Shown piece after piece: positions 23,954 through 31,698 of a stretch of DNA of 64,000 nt. Made by a program: the position numbers and the translations under genes. Origin of the DNA: Thalassotalea sp. LPB0316 (GTDB lineage Bacteria; Pseudomonadota; Gammaproteobacteria; Enterobacterales; Alteromonadaceae); contig NZ_CP062946.1 in the NCBI RefSeq assembly GCF_014898095.1, positions 2,666,001 to 2,730,000 on the forward strand, in the 5' to 3' direction. Below the pieces are notes generated by a model. That model worked only from the letters and a program-made list of their open reading frames with translations. It had not been told where the DNA came from and did not search any database. The first letter of the stretch is position 1. Every line of letters begins with the position of its first letter.

Positions 23954-24274
23954 TTACGCCTGTTCCATACCGCACCTTAACGGGTGCTCATGTTCAAGGG
24001 CGTAATCGCACACTTGGCTAACTTTGGTTTCCGCGACCTCAGCAGTATACGTTCCGCAACTTGCTTGGCCTTTATAATGTACGTTTAACATGATGTCAGT
24101 GGCTTGCTCGACATTCTTGTTAAAAAACTTCCTCAAAACTTCAACCACAAAATCCATTGGGGTGTAATCATCGTTGTATAGAATTACGTTATACATTGAT
24201 GGCGGTTGCAGTCTGTTTTTTACTTGCTCATCAAGCGCTTCGCCATGTTGGGTTGATGAATTCCAAATGCTCAT
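23954..24274 (-). CDS. clpS: ClpS adaptor for N-degron substrates
   Basis: A 106-aa adaptor that delivers proteins with N-terminal Leu, Phe, Trp or Tyr to ClpAP. The core [20 protein letters not shown] holds the substrate pocket (NDDYTPM), and [19 protein letters not shown] completes the family pattern. It is divergent from cspD, the same arrangement as in E. coli. Together with aat and bpt it completes the N-degron pathway. Confidence 0.96.
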   Translation of the reverse strand: MSIWNSSTQHGEALDEQVKNRLQPPSMYNVILYNDDYTPMDFVVEVLRKFFNKNVEQATDIMLNVHYKGQASCGTYTAEVAETKVSQVCDYALEHEHPLRCGMEQA

Positions 24275-24363
24275 ATTTATATAATAGTCTTAAGTTTAGG
24301 GTTTACGCCATCAAGAATGTAAAGATATTTGTAAAATTTTAATAAGTTTTTTAACAAAAACTC

Positions 24364-24391
24364 TTGACTAATTTTTTATATTATCTACGAT
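24364..24391 (+). promoter_or_regulatory. Candidate cspD promoter
   Basis: TTGACT (24364-24369) and TACGAT (24386-24391) are separated by 16 bp in an AT-rich background. This would give a 5' leader of about 85-90 nt before cspD. The -10 matches the consensus at only four of six bases. Confidence 0.5.
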
Positions 24392-24485
24392 TTCTTATGT
24401 GGCTAAATTTTAGCCATGGCTGTGTTGTTATTGCCGATAAGCACAGCATAACTAATTACCGAAGGATTTAGAAGGAAGTTGATGT

Positions 24486-24707
24486 ATGGCTCACGGTACA
24501 GTTAAATGGTTTAACAATGCAAAGGGGTTTGGTTTCATTCGTCCTGATGATGGTGGCGAAGATATTTTTGCCCATTATTCAACGATTCAAATGGATGGTT
24601 ACCGCACGCTTAAAGCAGGCCAAGACGTTAATTATGAATTAAATGAAGGTCCTAAAGGTCACCATGCTGCGAGCATCACACCGGTTGATTTACCGAGTGA
24701 AGAATAG
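24486..24707 (+). CDS. cspD: Cold-shock-domain protein CspD
   Basis: A 73-aa single-stranded nucleic-acid-binding protein. RNP1 (KGFGFI) and RNP2 (IFAHYS) are present. The GPKGHHAASI stretch and acidic C-terminal tail, together with the position opposite clpS, point to CspD, a stationary-phase inhibitor of replication in E. coli, rather than CspA. A bidirectional terminator follows. Confidence 0.93.
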   Translation: MAHGTVKWFNNAKGFGFIRPDDGGEDIFAHYSTIQMDGYRTLKAGQDVNYELNEGPKGHHAASITPVDLPSEE

Positions 24708-24724
24708 CGCAGTATCGTTATCAT

Positions 24725-24754
24725 AAAAAAACACAGCAAGCGCTGTGTTTTTTT
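24725..24754. terminator. Bidirectional terminator between cspD and icd
   Basis: ACACAGC (24731-24737) and GCTGTGT (24742-24748) with a 4-nt loop, flanked by six-base A and T runs. It serves rightward cspD and leftward icd. Confidence 0.92.
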
Positions 24755-24770
24755 ATGCCTTAAATATCAA

Positions 24771-26021
24771 TTACATATGTTCGATAATACAGTCACCGAA
24801 TTCACTACAAGTAACTAGTGTCGCATTATTCATTAAACGTTCGAAGTCATAGGTTACAGTTTTAGCACCAATCGCTCCTGACATACCCTTCAGTAATAAA
24901 TCAGCAGCTTCTACCCACCCCATGTGTCGCAACATCATTTCAGCAGAGAGAATAACTGATCCTGGGTTAACTTTGTTTTGTCCTGCATATTTTGGTGCAG
25001 TACCATGTGTAGCCTCAAAAATTGCGATACCATCGCCAATATTTGCACCTGGTGCAATACCAATACCACCGACTTGTGCCGCTAACGCATCAGATAAATA
25101 ATCACCATTTAAGTTGAGTGTTGCAATCACACTATATTCTTCTGGTCGTAATAAAATCTGTTGTAGCATCGCATCAGCGATAACATCTTTGATTATGATC
25201 TCTTTACCTGTTTTAGGGTTGGTTACTGAGCACCATGGACCACCATCAATGAGCTCACCACCAAACTCTTCACGCGCTAATTCATAACCCCAATCTTTAA
25301 ATGCACCTTCGGTAAATTTCATGATATTACCTTTGTGGACAAGGGTAACCGAATCTCGGTTATTATCAATAGCATACTGAATAGCTTGACGAACTAACCG
25401 CTGTGTTCCAGCTTTAGACACAGGTTTAATACCGATGCCACAGTCTTGTTCAAAGCGAATTTTGTTAACACCCATCTCGTTTTTTAAGAACTCAATGACT
25501 TTTTGTGCTTGCTCGCTACCGGCTTGATATTCAATACCTGCATATATATCTTCGGAGTTTTCCCTGAAAATAACCATATCAACTGACTCAGGGTGCTTAA
25601 CTGGGCTTGGTACGCCAGTAAACCATTGAACTGGACGTTGACATACGTATAAGTCTAATACCTGGCGCAATGCAACATTTAACGAGCGAATACCACCACC
25701 AACAGGTGTTGTTAATGGCCCTTTGATACCCACTTTATATTTTTTAAAAAGTTCAAGGGTTTCATCAGGTAACCAGGTTTCAGAATCATAAAGTGCCGTT
25801 GCTTTTTCACCTGCGTAGACTTCTAGCCACTGGATTTCTCGCTCTCCTTGATAAGCTTTTTCGACGGCTGCATTAACCACTTTGATCATTGGTGGCGTAA
25901 CATCAACACCGATACCATCACCTTCGATATATGGAATTACAGGGTTATTTGGAACTACTAATCGGCCGTTATCTATTTCAATAGCTTGACCTTTTTCTGG
26001 AATCGTTACTTGCGACGTCAT
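24771..26021 (-). CDS. icd: NADP-dependent isocitrate dehydrogenase
   Basis: A 416-aa TCA-cycle enzyme converting isocitrate to 2-oxoglutarate. The substrate loop has Ser113 in [10 protein letters not shown], the residue phosphorylated by AceK in E. coli, so control at the glyoxylate branch point is possible. [12 protein letters not shown] and the Mg/NADP-binding [13 protein letters not shown] and [12 protein letters not shown] are intact. Length equals the E. coli enzyme. It is monocistronic and leftward. Confidence 0.97.
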   Translation of the reverse strand: MTSQVTIPEKGQAIEIDNGRLVVPNNPVIPYIEGDGIGVDVTPPMIKVVNAAVEKAYQGEREIQWLEVYAGEKATALYDSETWLPDETLELFKKYKVGIKGPLTTPVGGGIRSLNVALRQVLDLYVCQRPVQWFTGVPSPVKHPESVDMVIFRENSEDIYAGIEYQAGSEQAQKVIEFLKNEMGVNKIRFEQDCGIGIKPVSKAGTQRLVRQAIQYAIDNNRDSVTLVHKGNIMKFTEGAFKDWGYELAREEFGGELIDGGPWCSVTNPKTGKEIIIKDVIADAMLQQILLRPEEYSVIATLNLNGDYLSDALAAQVGGIGIAPGANIGDGIAIFEATHGTAPKYAGQNKVNPGSVILSAEMMLRHMGWVEAADLLLKGMSGAIGAKTVTYDFERLMNNATLVTCSEFGDCIIEHM

Positions 26022-26272
26022 AACAACTCTCCCATTGATTGACTTGTGAATTTTCAGGTTTCATACACCTGTATGAATAACGTAAACGATCAAGAGTAAA
26101 TACACTAATCACTAGGGCGTTATAACGAGCATAAACAAAATAAATGGCAAAACATTAAAATATAGTCTACTCGTTTATTTAGCTCATAGTTCATGTTTTA
26201 TCGCGCCTGCGAAGGTAATTTCTCAATAACCGACTAGACTTATAAGTGGTGGTCACATCCGTTGGAGGTATT

Positions 26273-26485
26273 ATGACTTCAGTATGGACTAATCACGCTA
26301 GACATCTAGCCGGCTTAGTTAATAGTAAAAAGGATACGCAAGCACACTTGTACCTGGAGCAGATGATGCTATTTCCTGTTGATATTCAAGACCGTATCAT
26401 TGAGGAAATCAGTCAACTTGAACATTGTACAAATGAAGCCGTTGCACAAATCATTGCGCAACACTCCACGTTACCTTTGCGCTAA
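26273..26485 (+). CDS. Small conserved-looking protein of unknown function
   Basis: A 70-aa soluble protein I cannot assign. It is predicted helical, with hydrophobic spacing in YLEQMMLFPVDIQDRIIEEI and a second helix around NEAVAQIIAQH. The ATG at 26273 has an excellent GGAGG ribosome site five bases upstream, which favours it being a real gene; 27 residues could be added from 26246 but would ignore that site. It stands between leftward icd and leftward uvrB and is followed by two hairpins. Confidence 0.72.
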   Translation: MTSVWTNHARHLAGLVNSKKDTQAHLYLEQMMLFPVDIQDRIIEEISQLEHCTNEAVAQIIAQHSTLPLR

Positions 26486-26500
26486 CTTCTCCACACATTG

Positions 26501-26570
26501 AACCTTTCAAGGTTAACTAAACCAATACATTCATCAATATAACTGCGCTTGGATGAGTGTATTGGGTTAG
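26501..26570. terminator. Paired hairpins between the small gene and uvrB
   Basis: A short hairpin (AACCTT/AAGGTT, 26501-26514) is followed by a long imperfect stem, arms 26517-26535 and 26552-26570, matching at 17 of 19 positions plus one wobble. No clear T-tract follows on either strand. It may still separate the convergent transcripts or protect their 3' ends. Confidence 0.55.
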
Positions 26571-26573
26571 CCT

Positions 26574-28577
26574 TTAATGTGTTAACTGCACTTGCCTTAG
26601 TTCATTAATTTCATCGCGGACTTTTGCGGCGTGTTCAAACTCTAGGTTTTTAGCATGTTCAAACATTTTCTCTTCAAGCACTTTTACTTGCTTATCAATC
26701 TCAGCAACCGACATGGTTTGATACTTAGCTTTTGGCACTGCTACCTGTTTGGCTTTTTGTTGTAACTCTTCATTTGATGTACCAAGATCCATTACATCGC
26801 TAATTTTGCGCTTAACACCTTTTGGTGTAATGCCGTTATCGAGATTGTATTGCGCTTGTTTTTCGCGTCGGCGGTTGGTTTCATCAATAGCTTTGCGCAT
26901 CGACTTTGTTACCGTATCAGCATAGAGAATGGCCTTGCCTTCAACATTGCGAGCCGCTCGGCCAATTGTTTGAATTAGAGAACGTTCAGAGCGTAAAAAG
27001 CCCTCTTTGTCAGCATCGAGAATAGCAACGAGAGAAACCTCTGGCATATCTAGGCCCTCCCGCAACAGGTTAATACCAACGAGTACATCAAACTTGCCCA
27101 AACGTAAATCCCGAATGATCTCCATGCGTTCAACAGTATCAACATCTGAATGCAAGTAGCGGGTTTTAACACCGTGTTCATCTAGATACTCGGTCAAGTC
27201 TTCCGCCATTTTTTTGGTTAACGTTGTCGCTAACACACGCTCTTGTTTCGCGATTCTGATCCTAATTTCAGATAACAGATCATCAACTTGGGTATCTACT
27301 GGTCGCACTTCTATTTCAGGATCAAGTAGACCCGTTGGTCGAACGACTTGTTCTGCCACTTCACCATTAGATTTATCAAGTTCATATTGGCTAGGTGTTG
27401 CCGAGACATAAATGGTTTGCGGCGCTAAAGCTTCAAATTCTTCAAACTTTAGTGGTCGGTTATCAAGTGCAGATGGCAATCTAAAGCCATATTGGACTAA
27501 ATTTTCTTTGCGCGATCGGTCACCTTTATACATGGCACCAATTTGCGGTACTGTCACATGCGATTCATCGATGACTAATAAGCCATCAGGGGGTAAGTAG
27601 TCGAATAAAGTAGGTGGTGGTTCGCCGGCGGCTCTACCAGATAGGTATCGCGAGTAATTTTCAATCCCTGAGCAGTAACCGAGCTCATTCATCATTTCTA
27701 TGTCGAACTGAGTGCGCTGAACGATGCGCTGCTCTTCAATTAACTGGTTATTGTCTTTTAATACTTTTGCCCTGTCTTTTAACTCAATCTTGATGTTTTC
27801 AATCGCTGATAATATTTTATCGCGCGGTGTTGCATAATGGGTTTTAGGGTATACCGTTACACGGGCAAGTGTGCGTTCCATTTCACCGGTTAGCGGATCA
27901 AATTCTCTAATATTTTCGATTTCCTCATCGAACAGCTCGACTCGTAGCGCTAGGCGATCTGATTCAGCAGGAAAAATATCAATGACATCACCGCGAACGC
28001 GATACGTTGCTCGAGTAAAAGCCACATCATTTCGGGTGTATTGTAGCTCGGCGAGGCGACGTAAAATATCACGTTGATTTATGATGTCTCCCTGGCGTAA
28101 ATGCAACATCATCTTTAAGTAGGAATCTGGGTCGCCCAAACCATAAATGGCTGATACCGATGCAACAATTACAACATCTCTGCGCTCAAGGAGTGCTTTG
28201 GTTGCAGATAACCGCATTTGCTCAATATGCTCATTTACCGAAGAGTCTTTCTCAATAAAAGTATCGGTCGTGGGCACATAGGCCTCGGGCTGATAGTAAT
28301 CATAATAGGAAACAAAATATTCTACTGCGTTATTTGGGAAAAACTCCTTCATCTCACCGTATAGCTGGGCTGCTAATGTTTTGTTTGGCGCGAGAATCAT
28401 GGTTGGCCTATCGAGCTTTTGAATGACATTAGCGACCGTATATGTTTTGCCCGATCCTGTAACCCCTAATAACGTTTGGTGAGCTAGACCTGCTTCGATA
28501 CCATCAAGTAACTGAGCGATTGCCGTTGGCTGATCTCCTGCGGGTGTGTATTGTGATTCGAGGGTTAGCTTTTTCAT
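26574..28577 (-). CDS. uvrB: UvrABC system protein B
   Basis: A 667-aa helicase-like damage-verification subunit of nucleotide excision repair. Walker A is [10 protein letters not shown] near residue 40, the beta-hairpin region is [20 protein letters not shown], helicase motif VI is QTIGRAARN, and the C-terminal UVR domain ([15 protein letters not shown]) binds UvrC. Its start overlaps the MATE gene stop by 4 bp, so it is transcribed with that transporter, an unusual partner. Confidence 0.97.
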   Translation of the reverse strand: MKKLTLESQYTPAGDQPTAIAQLLDGIEAGLAHQTLLGVTGSGKTYTVANVIQKLDRPTMILAPNKTLAAQLYGEMKEFFPNNAVEYFVSYYDYYQPEAYVPTTDTFIEKDSSVNEHIEQMRLSATKALLERRDVVIVASVSAIYGLGDPDSYLKMMLHLRQGDIINQRDILRRLAELQYTRNDVAFTRATYRVRGDVIDIFPAESDRLALRVELFDEEIENIREFDPLTGEMERTLARVTVYPKTHYATPRDKILSAIENIKIELKDRAKVLKDNNQLIEEQRIVQRTQFDIEMMNELGYCSGIENYSRYLSGRAAGEPPPTLFDYLPPDGLLVIDESHVTVPQIGAMYKGDRSRKENLVQYGFRLPSALDNRPLKFEEFEALAPQTIYVSATPSQYELDKSNGEVAEQVVRPTGLLDPEIEVRPVDTQVDDLLSEIRIRIAKQERVLATTLTKKMAEDLTEYLDEHGVKTRYLHSDVDTVERMEIIRDLRLGKFDVLVGINLLREGLDMPEVSLVAILDADKEGFLRSERSLIQTIGRAARNVEGKAILYADTVTKSMRKAIDETNRRREKQAQYNLDNGITPKGVKRKISDVMDLGTSNEELQQKAKQVAVPKAKYQTMSVAEIDKQVKVLEEKMFEHAKNLEFEHAAKVRDEINELRQVQLTH

Positions 28578-29941
28578 GCTAAATTTACCGAGTGTGCTTG
28601 CTTAAACTGTTTTGTAAAAGACGAATATGAAATAAACGCCATCAATAAATTACCGAGTAAGGCACCGATAAAGAACCCTGTTAAACCAAATAGCTCACTA
28701 CCGGCATAGGCCAAGGGTACATAAAATACGAATAACCTCACTAAACTCAGCACTAACGCGGTCATGGGTTTATGGAGCGCATTAAATGAAGAGTTCGTTA
28801 AAATGATAACGCCTTGTAAGCCATAACCAAGTGGTAATATCCAAATATATAACTTGATTAAATCGGCAACTTCCTTTTCAGTTGAGAAGATATTTGCAAT
28901 CAAAGGTGCGAGCAAAGCGAGTAACAAGTAAATACCTAGTTGCCAAACCATGGCAAACTTTACTGCTGTTTTGTAACCTTCTTCAACTCTCTCCATGTTA
29001 CCAGCCCCAAGGTTTTGGCTAATGAAAGGTGGTAGTGTCATCGACATTGCTAGCACGACCAAACAGGCAATTGATTCTATTCTCGAACCAACACCAAATG
29101 CAGCTACAGCAGATTCACCGTAGGAAGCAACGATTGCCGTTAATATGGCACCGGCTATTGGTGTCAGCATATTGGCTCCAGCTGCGGGTATACCTATTTT
29201 GAGTACTTGACGAGCGCTATTTATAAAGCGCTCTGTGGTTATCATTGTGCGATGAATAAGATTACGTCTGATCGCCAAAATATAAAGGACAAAGAACAAC
29301 CCAACAACCCAAGAAATTAAGGTCGCTATCGCTGCGCCTTTGATCCCCATCGCCGGAATAGGACCAAAGCCAAAAATGAGCATTGGATCCAACACCGCAT
29401 TTATAAGCCCCGCACTCCCCATAATCATGCTCGGTGTTTTGGTATCGCCCGACGCTCTTAGCACCGCATTACCGATCATAGGGCCAATCAAACAAACACA
29501 GCCCAAAAACCAATAATCCATGTAATCGTGAATCAAGGGTAATAACGTCGGTTCAGCCCCTAAAAGAATAAAAATATCATCTGTGAAGTAATAACCAAGT
29601 ACCGCAATGATACTGACTAAAATACCAGTTAAAATGATTGCTGAAGTTGCAACATCTTTAGCTGAGTCTTCATCATTGCTGCCGAGATATTTTGCAATCA
29701 CGGCTGACGTACCGATTCCTAACCCTATCGTTAGACTAATAATGGTAAAAGTAATAGGAAAGGTAAAACTAATCGCAGCTAATGGTTGTGTGCCCAACAA
29801 ACCAACAAAGAAGGTATCGATTAAGTTAAAGGTCATCAGCAATATCATGCCGTACGTCATCGGGATAGTCATTCGCTTGAGCGTTTCGCCAACCGGACTT
29901 GTTAATAAATCTATTTGATTTTTATTTTTGGCAGCAGACAT
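28574..29941 (-). CDS. MATE family efflux transporter
   Basis: A 455-aa inner-membrane protein with about twelve hydrophobic segments in two homologous halves. Typical MATE features include [21 protein letters not shown] near the start, [28 protein letters not shown] and [16 protein letters not shown]. Members export cationic drugs or metabolites in exchange for Na+ or H+. The substrate is unknown. It is upstream of and overlaps uvrB. It differs clearly from the NorM-type gene at 62.8 kb. Confidence 0.92.
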   Translation of the reverse strand: MSAAKNKNQIDLLTSPVGETLKRMTIPMTYGMILLMTFNLIDTFFVGLLGTQPLAAISFTFPITFTIISLTIGLGIGTSAVIAKYLGSNDEDSAKDVATSAIILTGILVSIIAVLGYYFTDDIFILLGAEPTLLPLIHDYMDYWFLGCVCLIGPMIGNAVLRASGDTKTPSMIMGSAGLINAVLDPMLIFGFGPIPAMGIKGAAIATLISWVVGLFFVLYILAIRRNLIHRTMITTERFINSARQVLKIGIPAAGANMLTPIAGAILTAIVASYGESAVAAFGVGSRIESIACLVVLAMSMTLPPFISQNLGAGNMERVEEGYKTAVKFAMVWQLGIYLLLALLAPLIANIFSTEKEVADLIKLYIWILPLGYGLQGVIILTNSSFNALHKPMTALVLSLVRLFVFYVPLAYAGSELFGLTGFFIGALLGNLLMAFISYSSFTKQFKQAHSVNLA

Positions 29942-30233
29942 GCAACTTCTACATATGTTTATGTTGGACAGGTTATTGTAATAAAACGACCAACAACCTG
30001 CTACGAGAAAAAGTAAAAAAATATGTTTGTTTTATCCTTGGCCAAAAAATCCACAAGAACATCTACAAACCAAGACTTGAACAAATATTAATCATGAAGC
30101 GTGTATTTTTAAAACAATACAACGTAAGTGACTGAATTAAATACACTTCAACAAGGTGATTTAAAATTAATCAATTAACTCCAAGCTATGTATATCAAAG
30201 GCATTACAACTTATTACACTTTCACTCACATAC
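29942..30233. other. Non-coding region upstream of the MATE gene and tRNA array
   Basis: An AT-rich stretch with no supported gene. The frame open at 29899-30135 has no ribosome site and atypical composition. The MATE-uvrB promoter must lie in its left part but I could not define it. AAATCCACA at 30047-30055 is a poor DnaA-box match (two mismatches). Confidence 0.5.
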
Positions 30234-30257
30234 TTATCCACAACAAAAGTGGATAAC
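30234..30257. promoter_or_regulatory. Inverted pair of DnaA boxes
   Basis: TTATCCACA (30234-30242) is a perfect match to the DnaA-box consensus. AGTGGATAA (30249-30257) is the same box inverted with one mismatch. Together they form a perfect 8-bp palindrome arm pair, TTATCCAC and GTGGATAA, around a 8-nt spacer. It lies about 125 bp before the tRNA-Asn promoter. It could be a DnaA-binding regulatory site; it is too small to be an origin. Confidence 0.6.
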
Positions 30258-30380
30258 TAAGGGATACCCTATTTCAACTCAGTAATGATGATTAATCGAC
30301 CAGACCCTGACAGATTTTCAACCGTTGTGGTGACAAATCAACCAAACGAACAAATATTTAAAGTTTTTATTATTTTTGTG

Positions 30381-30409
30381 TTGACAGTATCGCAAGCGCC
30401 CTTTAACAT
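30381..30409 (+). promoter_or_regulatory. Stable-RNA promoter of the tRNA-Asn array
   Basis: A perfect -35 TTGACA (30381-30386), a 17-bp spacer and -10 TAACAT (30404-30409) are followed by the GC-rich discriminator TCCGCTCCG, as expected for stringently controlled tRNA or rRNA promoters. The predicted start, near 30416, is about 50 bp before the first tRNA-like unit. A small hairpin (CTCGT/ACGAG, 30444-30458) lies in the leader. Confidence 0.8.
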
Positions 30410-30467
30410 TCCGCTCCGTTAACGACAACAGCAACAATATTTGCTCGTCGCTAACGAGTATAATTAT

Positions 30468-30551
30468 TCCCCTGTAGCTCACTTTAGTTAGAGCTTTAGG
30501 TTGAGAGCACTGTTAATCCATGTGTCTTTCGTAAAATAAGTAAAAGATTAT
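30468..30551 (+). pseudogene. tRNA-Asn-derived truncated unit U1
   Basis: The first 25 or so bases match tRNA-Asn (acceptor 5' strand TCCCCTG and D-arm). The 5' anticodon stem GGTGGA is replaced by about 15 bases (TTTAGGTTGAGAGCA). After the anticodon-loop sequence the unit passes straight into spacer-like sequence, so the T-arm and 3' acceptor strand are missing. It cannot fold as a tRNA. It is 84 bp long and nearly identical to U2. Confidence 0.85.
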
Positions 30552-30635
30552 TCCCCTGTAGCTCACTTTAGTTAGAGCTTTAGGTTGAGAGCACTGTTAA
30601 TCCATGTGTCTTTCGTAAAATAAGTAAAAGATTAT
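30552..30635 (+). pseudogene. tRNA-Asn-derived truncated unit U2
   Basis: An 84-bp unit nearly identical to U1, including the changed D-loop (CACTTTAGTTAG), the TTTAGGTTGAGAGCA replacement and the TTTCGTAAAATAAG 3' end. It lacks T-arm and acceptor 3' strand. Confidence 0.85.
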
Positions 30636-30718
30636 TCCCCTGTAGCTCACTTGGTTAGAGCTGTAGGTTGAGAGCACTGTTAATCCATGTCGCTTTCGTA
30701 AAATAAGTAAAAGATTAT
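30636..30718 (+). pseudogene. tRNA-Asn-derived truncated unit U3
   Basis: An 83-bp unit of the second subtype: near-normal D-loop (CACTTGGTTAG), TGTAGGTTGAGAGCA in place of the 5' anticodon stem, and CATGTCGCTTTCG after the anticodon loop. It is almost identical to U5 and directly precedes intact tRNA 1. Confidence 0.85.
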
Positions 30719-30795
30719 TCCCCTGTAGCTCAGTTGGTTAGAGCGGTGGACTGTTAATCCATGTGTCGTCTGTTCAAATCAGACCAGGGGAGCCA
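30719..30795 (+). tRNA. tRNA-Asn (GTT), copy 1
   Basis: A 77-nt gene with all arms paired: acceptor TCCCCTG/CAGGGGA, D-stem GCTC/GAGC, anticodon stem GTGGA/TCCAT (one G-U), loop CTGTTAA with anticodon GTT, T-arm GTCTG/CAGAC with TTCAAAT. The discriminator G and the encoded CCA end are present. It is identical to copies 2 and 3. Confidence 0.97.
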
Positions 30796-30843
30796 CTTTT
30801 AGAAGTATGGCTGCAAAGCGGTATTTCGACAAAACTAGATTAT

Positions 30844-30925
30844 TCCCTGTAGCTCAGTTGGTTAGAGCTTTAGGTTGAGAGCACTGTTAATCCATGTGTC
30901 TTTCGTAAAATAAATAAAAGATTAT
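30844..30925 (+). pseudogene. tRNA-Asn-derived truncated unit U4
   Basis: An 82-bp unit of the first subtype (TTTAGGTTGAGAGCA and CATGTGTCTTTCG) but with the normal D-loop CAGTTGGTTAG and one C missing from the acceptor strand (TCCCTG). Confidence 0.85.
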
Positions 30926-31008
30926 TCCCCTGTAGCTCAGTTGGTTAGAGCTGTAGGTTGAGAGCACTGTTAATCCATGTCGCTTTCGTAAAATAAGTAA
31001 AAGATTAT
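30926..31008 (+). pseudogene. tRNA-Asn-derived truncated unit U5
   Basis: An 83-bp unit of the second subtype (TGTAGGTTGAGAGCA and CATGTCGCTTTCG) that directly precedes intact tRNA 2. The pair U4-U5 before tRNA 2 mirrors U2-U3 before tRNA 1, so the array shows a higher-order repeat. Confidence 0.85.
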
Positions 31009-31085
31009 TCCCCTGTAGCTCAGTTGGTTAGAGCGGTGGACTGTTAATCCATGTGTCGTCTGTTCAAATCAGACCAGGGGAGCCA
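31009..31085 (+). tRNA. tRNA-Asn (GTT), copy 2
   Basis: Identical in sequence and folding to copy 1, with encoded CCA. The spacer that follows (CTTTTAGAAGTATGGCTG and onward) nearly repeats the one after copy 1. Confidence 0.97.
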
Positions 31086-31134
31086 CTTTTAGAAGTATGG
31101 CTGAAAAGCGGTATTTCGATAAAAACTAGATTAT

Positions 31135-31217
31135 TCCCCTGTAGCTCTGTTAGTTAGAGCTGTAGGTTGAAAGCACTGTTAATCGATGTGTCTTTCGTAA
31201 AATAAGTAAAAGATTAT
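31135..31217 (+). pseudogene. tRNA-Asn-derived truncated unit U6
   Basis: An 83-bp unit with TGTAGGTTGAAAGCA replacing the 5' anticodon stem, a mutated D-loop (CTGTTAGTTAG) and AATCGATG in place of AATCCATG. It is the most diverged of the six and directly precedes intact tRNA 3. Confidence 0.83.
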
Positions 31218-31294
31218 TCCCCTGTAGCTCAGTTGGTTAGAGCGGTGGACTGTTAATCCATGTGTCGTCTGTTCAAATCAGACCAGGGGAGCCA
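31218..31294 (+). tRNA. tRNA-Asn (GTT), copy 3
   Basis: Identical to copies 1 and 2, with encoded CCA. Unlike them it is followed within 10 bp by a strong terminator, so it ends the main transcript from the promoter at 30381. Confidence 0.97.
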
Positions 31295-31302
31295 CTTTTA
31301 AG

Positions 31303-31328
31303 AAGCCTACTTTATAGTAGGCTTTTTT
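31303..31328 (+). terminator. Terminator of the tRNA-Asn operon
   Basis: AAGCCTAC (31303-31310), loop TTTATA, GTAGGCTT (31317-31324), then a T-run. It is the first of three tandem copies of this hairpin, at about 173-174 bp spacing. Confidence 0.92.
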
Positions 31329-31391
31329 CATTGCTAAACATCAACTTATTGAGAGTATTATATTCCCAAAAAACGATTCGGCATGAGTTAT

Positions 31392-31467
31392 AGCGGTGGA
31401 CTGTACTGTTCCAATCTGGCATGTGTCGTCTGTTCAAATCAGACATTCCTAATAAACACATGAGCCA
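31392..31467 (+). ncRNA. Remodelled tRNA-Asn-like unit P1 (possible small RNA)
   Basis: It keeps the 3' parts of tRNA-Asn (AGCGGTGGACTGT, ATGTGTC, the intact T-arm GTCTG/CAGAC and the GAGCCA end) but has about 16 new bases at the anticodon and a new stretch before GAGCCA. The new ACACAT (31456-31461) pairs with ATGTGT (31421-31426), and GCC (31464-31466) can pair with GGC (31418-31420). The T-arm therefore sits inside a longer hairpin. The normal acceptor stem is gone. A copy of the tRNA terminator follows. Whether it is expressed is unknown; it may simply be a decaying pseudogene. Confidence 0.5.
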
Positions 31468-31475
31468 CTTTTAAG

Positions 31476-31501
31476 AAGCCTACTTTATAGTAGGCTTTTT
31501 T
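31476..31501 (+). terminator. Second tandem copy of the tRNA terminator
   Basis: AAGCCTAC (31476-31483) and GTAGGCTT (31490-31497) with loop TTTATA and a T-run, identical to the first copy. It follows unit P1 by 8 bp, as the first follows tRNA 3. Confidence 0.9.
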
Positions 31502-31564
31502 CATTGCTAAACATTAACTTATTGAAAGTATTATATTCCCCAAAAAGCGATGCGGTTTGGGTTG

Positions 31565-31641
31565 GAGCGTTGGACTGTACTGTTCCAATCTGGTATGTGT
31601 CGTCTGTTCAAATCAGACTTTCCTGATTCACACATGAGCCA
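31565..31641 (+). ncRNA. Remodelled tRNA-Asn-like unit P2 (possible small RNA)
   Basis: A second copy of the P1 design, one repeat period (about 174 bp) downstream. The inserted ACTGTTCCAATCTGG, the T-arm and the GAGCCA end are kept. The ATGTGT (31595-31600) and ACACAT (31630-31635) arms remain perfectly paired although the bases between the T-arm and ACACAT have diverged (TTTCCTGATTC against ATTCCTAATAA). That is weak evidence for a conserved fold. A third terminator copy follows. Confidence 0.5.
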
Positions 31642-31646
31642 CTTTT

Positions 31647-31675
31647 AAAAAGCCTACTTTTTGGTAGGCTATTTT
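31647..31675. terminator. Third copy of the hairpin, between P2 and the LysE gene
   Basis: AGCCTAC (31651-31657) and GTAGGCT (31664-31670), with an A-run before and ATTTT after. The loop differs from copies 1 and 2 (TTTTTG). It can also end the leftward LysE transcript. Confidence 0.8.
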
Positions 31676-31698
31676 CATCGCCAAGCATTAATCTGTAT

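Noticed and set aside
29899..30135. 78-codon open frame overlapping the start of the MATE gene on the other strand
   Set aside because: No ribosome site, low-complexity AT-rich product, and overlap with a well-supported gene.
30234..30257. DnaA boxes considered as the chromosomal origin
   Set aside because: Only two good boxes, no AT-rich 13-mers beside them and no dnaA, dnaN, gidA or mnmG nearby.
30468..31217. Truncated units U1-U6 considered as functional tRNA genes for another anticodon
   Set aside because: All lack a T-arm and 3' acceptor strand, so no tRNA fold is possible.
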